Shown here piece after piece: positions 34,991-47,284 of a stretch of 64,000 bases of DNA; positions within the stretch are counted from its first letter, which is position 1, and each line of letters starts with the position of its first letter. The position numbers and the translations under genes were made by a program. The DNA lies in contig NW_024533026.1 in assembly GCF_016097555.1 (NCBI RefSeq), positions 1 through 64,000 of the forward strand, written 5' to 3'. The DNA comes from Gigantopelta aegis. Lineage: Eukaryota > Mollusca > Gastropoda > Neomphalida > Peltospiridae. Below the pieces are notes generated by a model. That model had not been told where the DNA came from. It saw only the letters and a list, made by a program, of their open reading frames with translations, and did no database searches.

Positions 34991-35159
34991 TCGAGCCAGG
35001 TTTGAGATCCAGTTTAGCAGAGAAAGTCTTCATAGTACCTAACTTGTCATCAAAAACTGAAGGATACTTACTAATTAATAATCTAGCTCCATTTGATTAT
35101 TAGAAGTGCGAGTAAAGTTTAATAGAACTCCAATTAAAATGAGATGTGACATCCAATTC

Positions 35160-35400
35160 CGTCCAATCAGACTAGGTCCGACCCTTTTATCACAAGGAGA
35201 CTGAGCTTACATTTCTGACCTTCATAAATGACATCAACATCAAATTGTCCCAACACTATGATCGCTTGAGCTGTATATGTTCGTAGTACAATGTCCAAAG
35301 GGCGTAGTTTGACATTTGAAAATAATTTGTCATATGTAGACTGAGAAATCAATGACATAGCAGCCCCGTTATCGAGTTCCATTACTAAGTTTCTTCCCAT
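35160..35400 (-). pseudogene. Retroelement aspartic protease
   Basis: A 77-codon open frame carries V-M-E-L-D-N-G-A-A-M-S-L-I-S followed by an aspartyl-protease-like strand pattern. The catalytic triplet reads D-N-G instead of the usual D-T-G or D-S-G. It is located between the zinc knuckle and RT, as expected. Confidence 0.7.
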
Positions 35401-35499
35401 TTAATTGTAGCTCAATAAGAACTGGAGGACTGGAATGACTAGAGACGTTACATAATAATAGTTCAGAGGTCATCTATTTCATTAGTTTGTAGCCATTTC

Positions 35500-36240
35500 G
35501 TATCTCTCTTAGGTTTTCACACCACTGTGTCCCAAGGTTCTCCCCCGAGATCCTTCCTTCCGTCTCGTGCAAGCAGGAGCAATGTGACCTACTTTGTTAC
35601 ATGAATGACAAGTGGCATGTTTAAATTTACATTGACTGAGAGCATGCCCTTTTTGCAGCAACGGTAACACGGCCTGTTGTGAGGAGGCCTTCAGCACTTC
35701 AACTCTACTCAGACAATTTGCCAGGATGCATGCCCTGGGAAATTTCATCTGCACTTTGCAGGCTCAGGGACAAGTCAACAGCCTTGACAAGGTGAGATCC
35801 TTCTCAAGTAATAGCCTCTCTTTGTATTCTTCATTATTAAACCACAACGAAGCGTCACGTAGAGCATGTCCAAGTGGGCTCCAAATTTACAATTGGTAGC
35901 AAGGCGTCTCAACTCAGCACAAAATCAGCAATAGTTTCCCCAGACTTTTGATCACGCTTGTAAAACTGAAAGCGTTCAGGCAATAATGATGGGACGGGCT
36001 CAAAATGATCTTCCATTGTCTTAATTAAGTCTTCTAGACTCTGGTCTCGAGGTTTGCCTGGTGAATAGTAGTCGCTAAGGAGAGCATAATTCTTTGCTCC
36101 TATAACAGTGAGGAAAACAGGCACCTTCTTTCTCTTCATGACGCTGTTCGCATCGAAATATAATTTTAGTCTCTCTCGACATAAGTAGAGAATCGCTCAG
36201 TCTCTGGCCTGAACTCCTGGATTTTTTCCTACAATAGACA
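35500..36240 (-). pseudogene. Retroelement gag with CCHC zinc knuckle
   Basis: The upstream part reads V-P-V-F-L-T-V-I-G, D-H-F-E-P-V-P-S-L-L-P-E-R-F and F-Y-K-R-D-Q-K-S-G-E-T-I-A, typical of gypsy gag. The downstream frame (35754 to 35509) holds C-H-S-C-N-K-V-G-H-I-A-P-A-C, a C-x2-C-x4-H-x4-C nucleic-acid-binding knuckle. A frameshift separates the two. Confidence 0.75.
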
Positions 36241-36486
36241 TTTCGTTTATCCCACCCTCGTCGCCAATTGTGATACTTGACTGGGAAAACAATTACGATG
36301 AATAGGATTATAACATGACAAAGAAGAGAATACAACAATCACAATCAAAAAAGTTAACATGTGTCTGAGCCCACTACTACTGAGCATGCTCATAATATAA
36401 TTACATCAAATAACACAATAAGGACAAATTAACATACATTAAATGCATATCAATACACTACAATAACTACTTTCTATTCAATATTT

Positions 36487-36622
36487 GTGGATACTACACC
36501 TCACATTATCAATCCTGTCAAATTGATAGCAAAAGTACTTAAATATGCCAGAAAGAACAAATACCCAAAGAATCGTAGTGCTCTGACTTACTGGGAAGAG
36601 GACTACTTCACGACTAGACCCT
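36487..36622 (+). pseudogene. POT-like transporter type II, internal fragment
   Basis: It encodes V-K-L-I-A-K-V-L-K-Y-A-R-K-N-K-Y-P, N-R-S-A-L-T-Y-W-E-E-D-Y and T-T-R-P. This is the cytoplasmic loop region of the type II genes at 41502 and 45708. It stops matching before the G-G-P-F-T segment. It is the distal remnant of the copy that begins at 32651. Confidence 0.75.
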
Positions 36623-36949
36623 GGGTGCATGATGGTGTATATCCCCACTCTAGGTTGTAGGTATGTTTGTCTCCAATCTAATAAACTCAGGTATTTATTA
36701 TATTTCCTCTTTTTATTTCAAAATTTTACAAATTTATTATCTCTTTCTATTTTTTACGACATTTTGACACATAGTTCCCTAAAAAGGACACGTCTTAACA
36801 TGAAAGCAATTAGATCTGGAATATGATTCGTGCGTTTGGAAGTCTCTGATGACGTCAGGTTATGACAGGAGCTCGAAGACGATCACGTGAGGTAACGTAT
36901 GACATCCTGGTTGATCAAGTTGGTGAATCAAGTCGGAACACCCCTTATA

Positions 36950-38603
36950 ATGGCTGATGAACACACTTCACTGATTTCCAATCGCAGTTCTAATAGACAA
37001 AGATGGTCAAGTTGTTGTAAAAAGTATAGACCATCCTGTGTCCGTTCTAAAGGTGCGGTTTTGACTCTAATATTATGTTTTTTTTAATAATATCGTAACA
37101 GCAATTGTAGTGAACAAACAAAAAAATTCCAATATTGCTCTTGCTGCTTAATGATATACAACGTTTATCCCTTCACCGGATTGCTCCTGTATTTGGTCTC
37201 TTTGCTGTTGTGTCTTTCATATCCACTTCTTGGATTACTGGTGAGAAATGGATAAGAATATAAAGTATCTCAATTGGATTTGTAGTTTCTTACTGTTAGT
37301 TTTATTGTTGTCCTTGGTGAGTTATGCCATCTTAGTGATCAAAACCTTTTTTTTTACAAGACCAAAGTTTTAGTACAAGCATTCAATACACACTAGTAGT
37401 TATAACTTTGGTTGTGGCTAGTATGTTTTCTTTTCCTAGTCTTTGCATATTTCAAGCTAACATTATTCATTTGGTACTGATCAGCTTCAATTGCACCCCC
37501 TCTGAGGAATTGAGTAGCTTTATTCACTGGCTATGGTTGGGTTTATGCATTACCCAATTCATTTGTTCCTGTTTATACTTCATCTGATATATTAATATGA
37601 AGTTGGAAGCAACCTGGTAGTAGTTACTGGTTTAATGTCTGCTATAGCTGGTGTTATTTTTCTTTATTGCTTTAAATGTTATCTGGTTATTGAACCAGCT
37701 CCACACAACAACCCTATCAAAATAATTTGGAGAGTGATGAAGTATGTCTGGAAACACAAACAACCAGTGAGACGTAGTGCCTTCACTTATGGGAGAGCAC
37801 CTCCTTCCAGACTAGACTTAGGTAAAGAGAGATATGGAGGACCATTTACAACTGAGCAAGTTGAGGATGTTAAAACATTTTGGTACATACTTTTAATTCT
37901 TATTGTGACCTTTGCTTTTCCTTTTCAGGAATCGAATATACAGCTACCTTTTTTCCCATTTAATAGCAAATCTCTCATCAAAAGTAAGATTTCTTAATAA
38001 TCCAATTATACCAATAGTCATAGTAGTTATAGTTATTTCTATACATCAGTTATTGATTGTTCCCTATTTCCCTCACTATATTCTTAGTATGTTAAAAACG
38101 TATATGGATTGGACTAATACTTGTGTTGGTACAATTGGTTGTAATGACTGTTTATGTTTCAACTGATGTAAGCTCTGAGCTTATGCCATCAAGTAATCAA
38201 ACTGAACTATCTACTATAACACACGATGTCTTGATTGTATCACAGTTCATTGAAGGTATAAGTATAATGCTTCTCTTCACTGGGAGTTTAGAGTTTTTTT
38301 TAGCTCAAGCACCTCGTATAATGCAAGGCTTTATAATAGGATTATGGTTGATGCAGAACTACTTTTTCGTATTTTCAAATGTACTAATATCATCCTACAT
38401 TGGCAACCGACATCTCTACATATATTATGCTGCTATCACATTCCTTGCATTGATCTCAGTCATTATTTACACTATTACTGCATATAAATACAAATATAGA
38501 CAACGTAATGAACTATCTGATGTTAATGACAGACTTATCATTACACAATATATTGAGAGACAAACTTGAACAAGAGGAAACAGCTACAAAGAGACAAAAA
38601 TGA
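36950..38603 (+). CDS. SLC15/POT-like transporter, type I
   Basis: The ATG at 36950 gives M-A-D-E-H-T-S-L-I-S-N-R, then K-K-Y-R-P-S-C-V-R-S-K-G-A-V-L and helix 1. Later pieces are R-R-S-A-F-T-Y-G-R-A-P-P-S-R-L-D-L-G-K-E and Y-G-G-P-F-T-T-E-Q-V-E-D-V-K, then L-A-Q-A-P-R-I-M-Q-G-F-I-I-G-L-W. The tail reads Y-R-Q-R-N-E-L-S-D-V-N-D-R-L-I-I-T-Q-Y. The stop is TAA-like at 38567 in one frame, or TGA at 38601-38603 if one extra A before C-T-T-G is ignored. Several one-base frame breaks occur between 37085 and 37640. No intron is obvious. Confidence 0.75.
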
Positions 38604-41501
38604 AATATATTATAGCATCAAGTCCATGGTTGTAAACTAACCATGAAAGTATTATGCCCTGTATATGTTAATTACTTATTAAGTGTTAAGTAATTAAATG
38701 AGACAAGTATGACATTGAAAATAGCTATCGTATAGAATGAGTCAGTAGCTGTTAACTTATGATTATACTAGTATCATGTTAAAATAATCATATACATCTA
38801 AGAGATGAGGTCTTGATATTTGTTATCTATTCAGTATAGTTGCTGTATGTATTTGCAGAGCTTAAATGTCCATTCAGAATCTTTCTTTTTGTGAGTAGGT
38901 TGTCAAGTATTTTTTACAAACAATTCTTTGGAAACAGAAATTTTATAATTAAACACCTATTATACCATTACTTTATTTACTGTTTAGCAACATAATTTAC
39001 TTGCCATTGTTATAGAAAATTTGTACTCTTGTTTCTTTCGATAAAATTGTTTACTACATTATTATCATAACTACTGTGTAAGTGATACCATTTAGTATAT
39101 ACAGGTGTATAGTCTTATCAAAGCTACTGTGAAACAGATATAGCTGCTATTTTCACTTTTACATTTTCATAGCAAATCTTATCAGCTCCTCCTCCACAAC
39201 TCGCTCTATATATTCAATCTCAAATATTCCATAACTCGTATCATAACATCATATGAATTCATATTGATATATTTACTGTATCATACATGGTATATGATGT
39301 ACCCCAATTTCTGTCAAATACTATAATTAATGTACACATGTATGGCTGCAAACTCATTTTTAATTAAGATCCTTAAAATCAAACAACTCTAATGAAATTT
39401 GGATAATTTCGGTTGGTCTTTGCTGGATACTTTTATATGTAGTCATATATTAGCTCAATTTCATGACGAATTTGTTTTTGGCTTTAAATCTGACAGTAAA
39501 AAAATGTGAACAAATGGCCTTATAAACCAATGAATAGTAAAAACATTATACTCATACCTTAAAATGACTTATTACTAGTGAATCAATGATACATTTTCAT
39601 TGTGATGATCACTGAAGGATATATGACTTAATTGACATGTGATGATCAGAAGTCAAAGACTCAAAAACATTCACAAAGTTACACAGAATCTATTTAGAAA
39701 AAAATTCAAATAAACAATGAAAGTTAGAGCAGTGATTATCCCCTAGCATCTATCAAATGACCAACAACCAGTGGAAGTATTTGTGTAATGTCATTGGAAA
39801 CTTCACCAAATTTCGTTATATTCTTCAGTCATTCAGCATTAACTTCATCAATTTAGTTTATTGTATCTGAATTCTCAGTTGGATTAATCCATTGGAGGTT
39901 GCATGACCTGGCAATATAACTAATTATATATGTATAAAACAGTCATAACTTAAAATTATAGCCTTTTATTATGCCATTTGATGACATTACTTTCTTTTTA
40001 TGTTATATATAAATACATTTATAATGGTTGTATCTTTAGTAAAATAACAAATAATTTAATAATATTGCCAATCTAATTGTTTATTTATCTATTAATCCAT
40101 ACATCCATATGTATATCAACTCTTTATTAAGTAATAATCCATATATTAATTAATCATGAATACATTCATCTATTCAGCAATTTTTGTTAATGTCATTTAC
40201 AAATATATTGTGTATATGGATGTCTTTATGTTTGTTGTGGTTAATGTTGCTCTTGTTATGATTGCAATTCATATTGTAAACATAGCTATTAGTTATTTAG
40301 CATATGCTCAATTGTGTACTCAAACACATGTCAACTCTCTCACTCCTCTAATGTTTTGTGTTTCTGTAGTTATCATGAGAAATAACATTGTTACCAAGCT
40401 AAAGATATTATATATATATAACTGCTTCTTTTGATTAAACAATATGAGTTGGAATTAGACATACTTTGAATAGTAATAATGGAATGTGCGACTGTCACAA
40501 CAACAGACAATTATGTGCATGACTTAACACTGCTTGCCTCTAGCCCATACATAATCAATTGCATATATAGCACATTGTGTTGAAAGAACCAATGATTAAA
40601 TTTTTAAGTGGTGCACATATTACTATTAAAGATGATATATTATTTGACAACTGATGTTACTCATGTCTTCAACATTTTCCATTTATGGTATGGTTTAATA
40701 TACTAGGTGTACATTGTCATTGATTAGTGTTAAAGATTACCAAATGCTACAATAAATATCGTGTATAAATGTCTTTTTAATAACCAAAATGGATCAAACA
40801 CAGCCAAAATAAATTATTAATATATATAAACTAAAACGTACATGATGAAATAAGTGATAAATAACATAAACTAAGTGACAGGATGAAATAACCATAACTT
40901 ACATGATGTAATAGATAAAACATTACTATCACAGGATAAGCTCAAATAAGAACTGAAAAAAAGACAAAGAGAGACATGTGACCTACTTGACATATCTGTA
41001 GGAGACCAAAAAGGAATAATCACAGTAAGTAAAAATACATTTAAAACAGATATAGCTAACTATTAATAAACATAACACACTGATAATGTAATAGGTTATA
41101 ACCCCAACCTCTTACAATTATGTGTGTCCCTGATTTACATTAAGGGACCACTTTTGTCAAAACATTTGTGACCTGATTTGTGATATGTTTTATAATAACA
41201 GTGGTCCCTTTTCACAAATCAAGTGTTTCCAGAAGTGGTTCTTTATTGCATATGAGGTCACAAACATTTGTTAAAAAATTATTTCAACCATCTATATGTG
41301 ATAATATATAAGCTATGATATGTAGGCTACTGTTGCAATTGCACAAAGTACAATGCCAACTAATCATGTACATATATAACACTAACATTATGTGATAATG
41401 TTTAAAACTTACTTCATTTTCATTGTTTGTTATGCATCACACTAAAGTATAATCAATATTAAGTTACCCTTAATAGCAACAGTGTTATCATTTTTTACGA
41501 C
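38604..41501. repeat. Intergenic block, duplicate of 30.0-32.65 kb
   Basis: 38604-38964 is unique and AT-rich. 38965-41501 aligns by eye with 30012-32650. It holds a 92-codon hydrophobic open frame (40156-40434) and a foldback repeat near 41142-41270. No recognised gene is present. Confidence 0.7.
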
Positions 41502-43046
41502 ATGAAGTTACTTTTGTTACAAGAGAAAGCTAAATGTGTCAGTTCTTGGTCAGTAATGATGATTATTCTTTGGGATGCCTTAATGTATCTACACATCAAA
41601 TCTATGATTGAATATGGAATTAAAAGCAGTCAGCTTGAACCTGGTCAAAATTACACGTATACAATTGTTTTTGCTATTTTATATTGTCTGATTTATTTCT
41701 TCTACCCTTTTTCGGTCGGTGTACTTGCTGATTTTGAAAACCGGTAGATATAACATTATCATTACTGTGTGGCTTTCTCATTTACTTCTTGGATAATTGG
41801 TGGATTAGCAGGCATTGTAAAGTTGTACTTTGTAGACTTTAATGCACTTTTTTGACACTATTTGGACTTTCATATGTTTTTACAAGTCATTGGATACTGT
41901 TGTTTTCGTTCTAATGTTATCCAATTCAATATTGATCAATTAGTTGGAGCTTCAGCTGATGAACTCAGTGCTACTGTTATTGGCACTCATTAAATATACC
42001 ACTAGTCTCACTCATTTCTAACATTGGAGAGTGTTCAGTAGGCAAATATTTTGTCATAGTTTCCTATTAGTATCCGGTGTAGCTGTGTACTACTGTCATT
42101 ATCAGTAATTCTCTTTTCAAACACAGACTGGATACCACACCCCATATTATCATCCTTTAAATTGATTGCTAAAGTACTGAACTATGCTCGTAAGAACAAG
42201 TACCCCCGAAATCGTAGGTGCCTTCACATACTGGGAGAAGACTACCCTTCGACTAGATTTGGGCAAGGAGAAATATGGTGGACATTTACAGAGGAGAAGG
42301 TGGAGGATGTTAAAACATTTCTACGTTTGATGCCTTATTGGTTTGTATTATAGCCTACCAGTTTGTTCTTCTCTGAGTAATACATATTCTAGTCATCACA
42401 GAGATTTACACTTTATTTCCTGTTTCCTAACAAATAATTCTTTGCATTTTTTAGTGGGTCCACAATTCTCATTTTATTGTATCAGTGGGTAATTTATCCC
42501 TGCCTATTTAAATACATTCCCAGTATGCTCCAGAGGATTGGTCTTGGACTTGTTTTTGCTATTCTACTCCACTTTATTATGTCATTTTATATACTTGCCA
42601 TGACAACTTTAATATAAATATAACTTCATATCAAGCTATTATCATTCCCCAAATATTGTATGGAATTTCTTTTAGTTTCATTTATCCAATATCTTTAGAG
42701 TTCAAATAGCTCAATCACCCACATCAAATGAGAGGGTTTATGGTTGGCCCTATGGTATGCAGCATTGGAATTGGTTATGTTATCAACATTACTGTTAAAT
42801 TTCCATTTTAACTGTGAAGAAGATATTAACTGCAAAGTCTTTACTATTATGTTGTTATGACTATTACTGTTTTTGTTTATTCTAATAGTGTTCTTTGATA
42901 CTAGCTAAACATTTACAAGTACAAGTGAGAGGAAATGAACTCAACATACATTTGATAGCTGAAGAACTTATGAAAGATATTTTGACCAGGAATATCAAGT
43001 AGAGGATAGAGAGAGTAATGGGATTCTAATTGAGTCCACAGACTAA
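41502..43046 (+). CDS. SLC15/POT-like transporter, type II (frame-broken copy)
   Basis: It starts M-K-L-L-L-L-Q-E-K-A-K-C-V-S-S-W-S-V-M-M. Helix 2 is followed by F-S-V-G-V-L-A-D-F, then Y-A-R-K-N-K-Y-P-R-N-R, L-G-Q-G-E-type and K-V-E-D-V-K-T-F-L-R-L-M-P segments. The end carries Y-K-L-type basic and L-I-A-E-E stretches and stops at TAA (43044-43046) after E-S-T-D. It keeps the V-L-A-D element of the POT signature that type I copies have lost. At least eight one-base breaks are present, at positions different from those in the 45.7-kb copy. Comparing the two suggests an intact ancestral gene. Confidence 0.65.
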
Positions 43047-45707
43047 GATTAACATTTTGTTATGAATTGGCATCTTAAGTATATGTATATATTTTACAGA
43101 TAAATGACTTCATACATATTTTTTATTGAAAGAATATTTTAATGATGATTTTTAAACTTTTGCAACTTTTTAAGCTTTTTTTTCACATACTCCATGCAAC
43201 ATCAAAATGTGATTGCACATGAAGCAATATCTAATACCTACTTATAGAGTATAGCTTGAATAACTGAAAATTGTTCTCTATGTAAATAGTCAATGCAATA
43301 GTATAAGTAATAATCAAAACAGTATATGACATTAGCTTTTATTTTGCATCAAAATATATAATTACATGCAAAACTGAAAATCATTCGATCAATTGTTTTT
43401 GTAGTGTCGTTCTAAACATCACTATTGTACCTAATAATAATAAATGAACAATTTAATGATGATACTTATGTCAGAATAAGCTATTCAACTATAATTCTAC
43501 ATACCACAAGGGTAGGATTTTTTTTAACTCCTCCCAAACTTAAAATAATTTCTCCTGTAGTGCAATGTGGCTGTCTAGTCTGTATTAATAACCCGATGAC
43601 TCTCTATGTTAATGATAGGGAAAGGGTTGGTGCATTTTAATTAGTATATATAAATGATGTTTGAAAGCAAGGTCATTACATTTAGGAAGGATAAAATCAA
43701 GACAAACAAGGTGAGGAAATATTGCCAACAATCTATTTGCTTGATACTGCAAACTAGGAAATGCTTAATATATAAAGGGCGTAAGAACAATAGTTTCAGT
43801 TTATTTATGGATTTATTAAACTAACAATTTTAGACAATTCTAAACACAATAATTAAACTATAATTATATACAACTCTTTAGAAAATATATATATAATTTG
43901 TCATATCTCTAAATTGCAGGGAAAAATGTCATTCATTCAACTCATCCATTCTTCCTTGCTAACAGCTCAATTTTCAAAAGTGACGGACTAGAAAAATAAA
44001 ATAAATTACTATACTTGTTCTCATATTTGTTTAAGACAACTGTTTTCAAAAAGATAGATAGTTTGTTATATTCAGTCAATAAGACAGATCACTATTGATA
44101 TTGGTGTTGACATAGAAACAATATAGAATAACAATCATATAAATATGGTTCTTGAAAGAGTTTAATACTTTAAATTTCCTTATGATGTCATCAGCACAAC
44201 AGATGATCTTGTACTTCAAACAACCTTTCAGATGCTCCTACTACTAATTGCCATTAATAACATACCGTGATACCAGCATATACATTAATATATATGATAT
44301 TATTGAATATAAGAATTGTTCTATACTGACCTATTAACTGTGAGACGATTCAGATATGTCATTTCAATCAGTTAAGACTATAATACCAATAATGTGGTTA
44401 GTGACATATTCCTTCATTCTTACATTCAAGTATTAATTTTAAAAAGTTGAGCAAAACATGTCTAAATAATCTTTAAGGTGTGTATCATCAAAAATTGTCT
44501 GGCACTATTATTGTTGGATTTACATAACCACTCATGACCAACATATTCCATTCTCATAGAATCCCAGACAGGTGCTTCTACTCCATTTAAAAACCTAGAA
44601 AGTATCTGTTGTAGTTTTATGTGTAAGTTAAGGATGAAATGACCCCAATGTCTTATCCAAAACACTAGTAAATATACATGCTATTGAAAGTTATACAGTA
44701 CTGTATAGCTGCTGCATGTAAGTTTCACCTTGGTTTGCTACCATATTTTCATCATGCTGCCTTCAACAAGTCTTCTTCTGCATCTTATTACAATCTTGTA
44801 CAATTTAACATTTAGGGGTGTTCCAGATTTGGTAATGTCTCTCTTTCTTTTCTGATCTCTTCCTTACTCTTATTTCTCTTTTTCCATGCTCTTTTTCTTT
44901 CTATTCTTTGTATAAACTCGTACAATCCTCAGGCTGAGGGAGAGGCAATAGATAACAGTGGTTCCTTGACATCTTTTTTACTTTTTAGACACTAATCATA
45001 GATGCCAATTTTTTGTTTTTGCCATTATATGCTATCATATAAAATTAGTCCTAGCCAGCTCTACCAGATGCTGACAATGACCAAAGCATTTCCATCCAAA
45101 GACAGACTCACAAATAGTTAAATAATTTTATAATACTTTGTTTTACTAATATTAATGCATGGAGTGACATCCATAGTATATATTGGAACAGTGCATCCCA
45201 TGCAGTAAGTAATTAGCAAGACACAATCATGTTAAAAATGAATAGTTAGTGTAATTATTCTTATTTTGTGATTAAACACTTATGTTTATTAAAAACTATA
45301 TATATAACTATTAACAAACATAACACACTAATGATCTAAAAGGCTCTAACCTCAAACTCTCACACGATTATTGTTATTTGTTAAATAATTACTTTAAATT
45401 GTTAATATTGATAATGTATAGGCTGTTGTTTGCAATTGAGCACCGTACAAAGTTGAACTGATCATGAACATGTAAAACTAACATCCATCACAATATGTGA
45501 TGATGCTAAAGTTTATTTTCATTTTCATTGTTTTTATGCATCACACTAAAGTACAATCAAGTGAACTTATGATAACAATGGGTCTTGTTCTTTGTTAACA
45601 ATACTTAACCTACTTTCATTTTCATTGTTTGGTAAAAAAAATGCATCATGCTATTTATATTCAAGAAAAACTTATCATAATAATAACAATCTTAATCTTG
45701 CTAAAAT
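43047..45707. other. Intergenic stretch; first part duplicated at 47.3-48.2 kb, last part like 41.0-41.5 kb
   Basis: 43047-43980 matches 47285-48190 with many small differences. 45250-45707 matches the leader of the 41.5-kb transporter. Between them the sequence is AT-rich without a recognisable gene. A 67-codon minus-strand frame (44462-44665) is not supported. Confidence 0.6.
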
Positions 45708-47284
45708 ATGAAGATTTTTGTTACAAGAGGAAACCTAAATGTGTCAGTTCTTGGTCAGTAATGATGGTTATTGTTTGGGATACCTTGATGTTTCTTCATG
45801 TCAACCTACTGGCGAATTTGAAATTAAAAGTAACAATGATAATCAGCTTGAACATGATCAAAATTACACGTATACATCTTTTTGCTATTTTATATTGTCT
45901 GATTTATTTTCTTCTACCCTTTTTTTCGGTGTACTTGCTGATTTGAAAACAGGTAGATATAACATTATCATTACTGGGTGTGGCTTTCCTCATTTACTTC
46001 TTGGATAATTGTGGATTAGCAGGCATTGTAAGGTTGTACTTGTAGACTTTAATGCACTTTTTTTGACACTATTTGGACTTTCATAGTTTTACCAGTCATT
46101 GGACTTACTGTTGTTTTCGTTCTAATGTTATCCAATTCAATGTTTGACAATTAGTTGGAGCTTCAGCTGATGAACTCAGTGCTACTATTAATTGGCACTC
46201 ATTAAATATACCACTAGTCTCGTTCATTTCTAACATTGGAAAGTGGTTCAGTAGGCAATATTTTGTCATGGTTTCCTATGTAGTATCCGTGTAGCTGTGT
46301 CTACTGTATTATCAGTAACTCTCTTTTCAAACACAGACTGGATACCACACCCCATATATCAATCTGTTAAATTGATTGCTAAAGTACTGAACTATGCTCG
46401 TAAAAACAAGTACCCCAGAAATCGTAGCGCCCTCACATACTGGGAGAAAGACCACCCTTCACGACTAGATTTGGGTAAGGAGAAATTATGGTGGACCATT
46501 TACAGAGGAGAAGGTGGAGGATGTTAAAACATTTCTACGTTTGATGCCATTATTGGTTTGTTGCTTATAGGCCTACCATTTTGTTCTTCTCTGAGTAATA
46601 CAAAATTCTAGTTTCATCACAGAATTTTTACACTTTACTTCCTGTTCTTTTCCTAACAAATAATTCTATACATTCTTTAGTGTCCACAATTCTCATTTTA
46701 TTGTATCAGTGGTAATTTTGGTTCCCTGCCTATTTTAATTTTTTTACACTTTCAGTATATGCTCAAGAGGATTGGTCTTGGATTGTTTTTGCTGTTTCTA
46801 CTCCACTTTATTATGTCATTTTATACACTTGCCATGATTACTTTAATGTAAATATAACTCATTATCAAGCTATTATCATTCCCAAATATTGTATGGAATT
46901 TCTTTTAGTTTCATTTATCCAATATCTTTAGAGTTCATAATAGCCTCAGTCACCACATCAAAATGAGAGGGTTTATGGTTGGCCTATGGTATGCAGCAAT
47001 TGGAATTGGTTATGTTATCAACATTACTGTTAAAATTTCCATTTAACTGTGAAGAAGATATTAATGCAAAAGTCTTACTATTATGTTGTTATGGACTATT
47101 ACTGTTTTTGTTTTATTCTCATAGTGTTCTTAATACTAGCTAAACGGTACAAGTTACGAGTGAGAGGAAATGAAGTCAACATACATTTGATAGCTGAAGA
47201 ACATTATTAAAAGATATTTTGACCAGGAATACAAAGTAGAGGATAGCAGAGAAAATGAGTCTCTTGATTGAGTCCACAAATTAA
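45708..47284 (+). CDS. SLC15/POT-like transporter, type II (second frame-broken copy)
   Basis: It carries C-Y-K-R-K-P-K-C-V-S-S-W-S-V-M-M, then F-F-G-V-L-A-D-L-K-T-G-R-Y-N-I-I (the POT signature loop). Next are V-K-L-I-A-K-V-L-N-Y-A-R-K-N-K-Y-P, N-R-S-A-L-T-Y-W-E-K-D-H-P-S-R-L-D-L-G and K-V-E-D-V-K-T-F-L-R-L-M-P. It stops TAA at 47282-47284. It is a close paralogue of 41502-43046 with its own set of one-base gaps. The ATG at 45708 is supported by alignment with the other two type II starts, but the first codons are out of frame by one base. Confidence 0.65.

Larger units (their letters stand above)
33250..36410 (-). mobile_element. Ty3/gypsy-type LTR retroelement, decayed and truncated
   Basis: Read on the minus strand, the element shows gag, a CCHC knuckle, aspartic protease, reverse transcriptase, RNase H and part of integrase in that order, which is the Ty3/gypsy layout. 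All parts carry stops or frame breaks. It ends within the integrase region at the (TA)n tract, so the integrase core and 3' LTR are absent. A stretch at about 36300-36410 may be the inner part of a 5' LTR, followed by a tggcgacgagg leader that resembles a primer-binding zone. It lies between two halves of a type II transporter. Confidence 0.8.

Noticed and set aside
40156..40434. 92-codon hydrophobic open frame as a membrane protein gene
   Set aside because: The duplicate at 31332-31560 is broken by indels and no family or splice context supports it.
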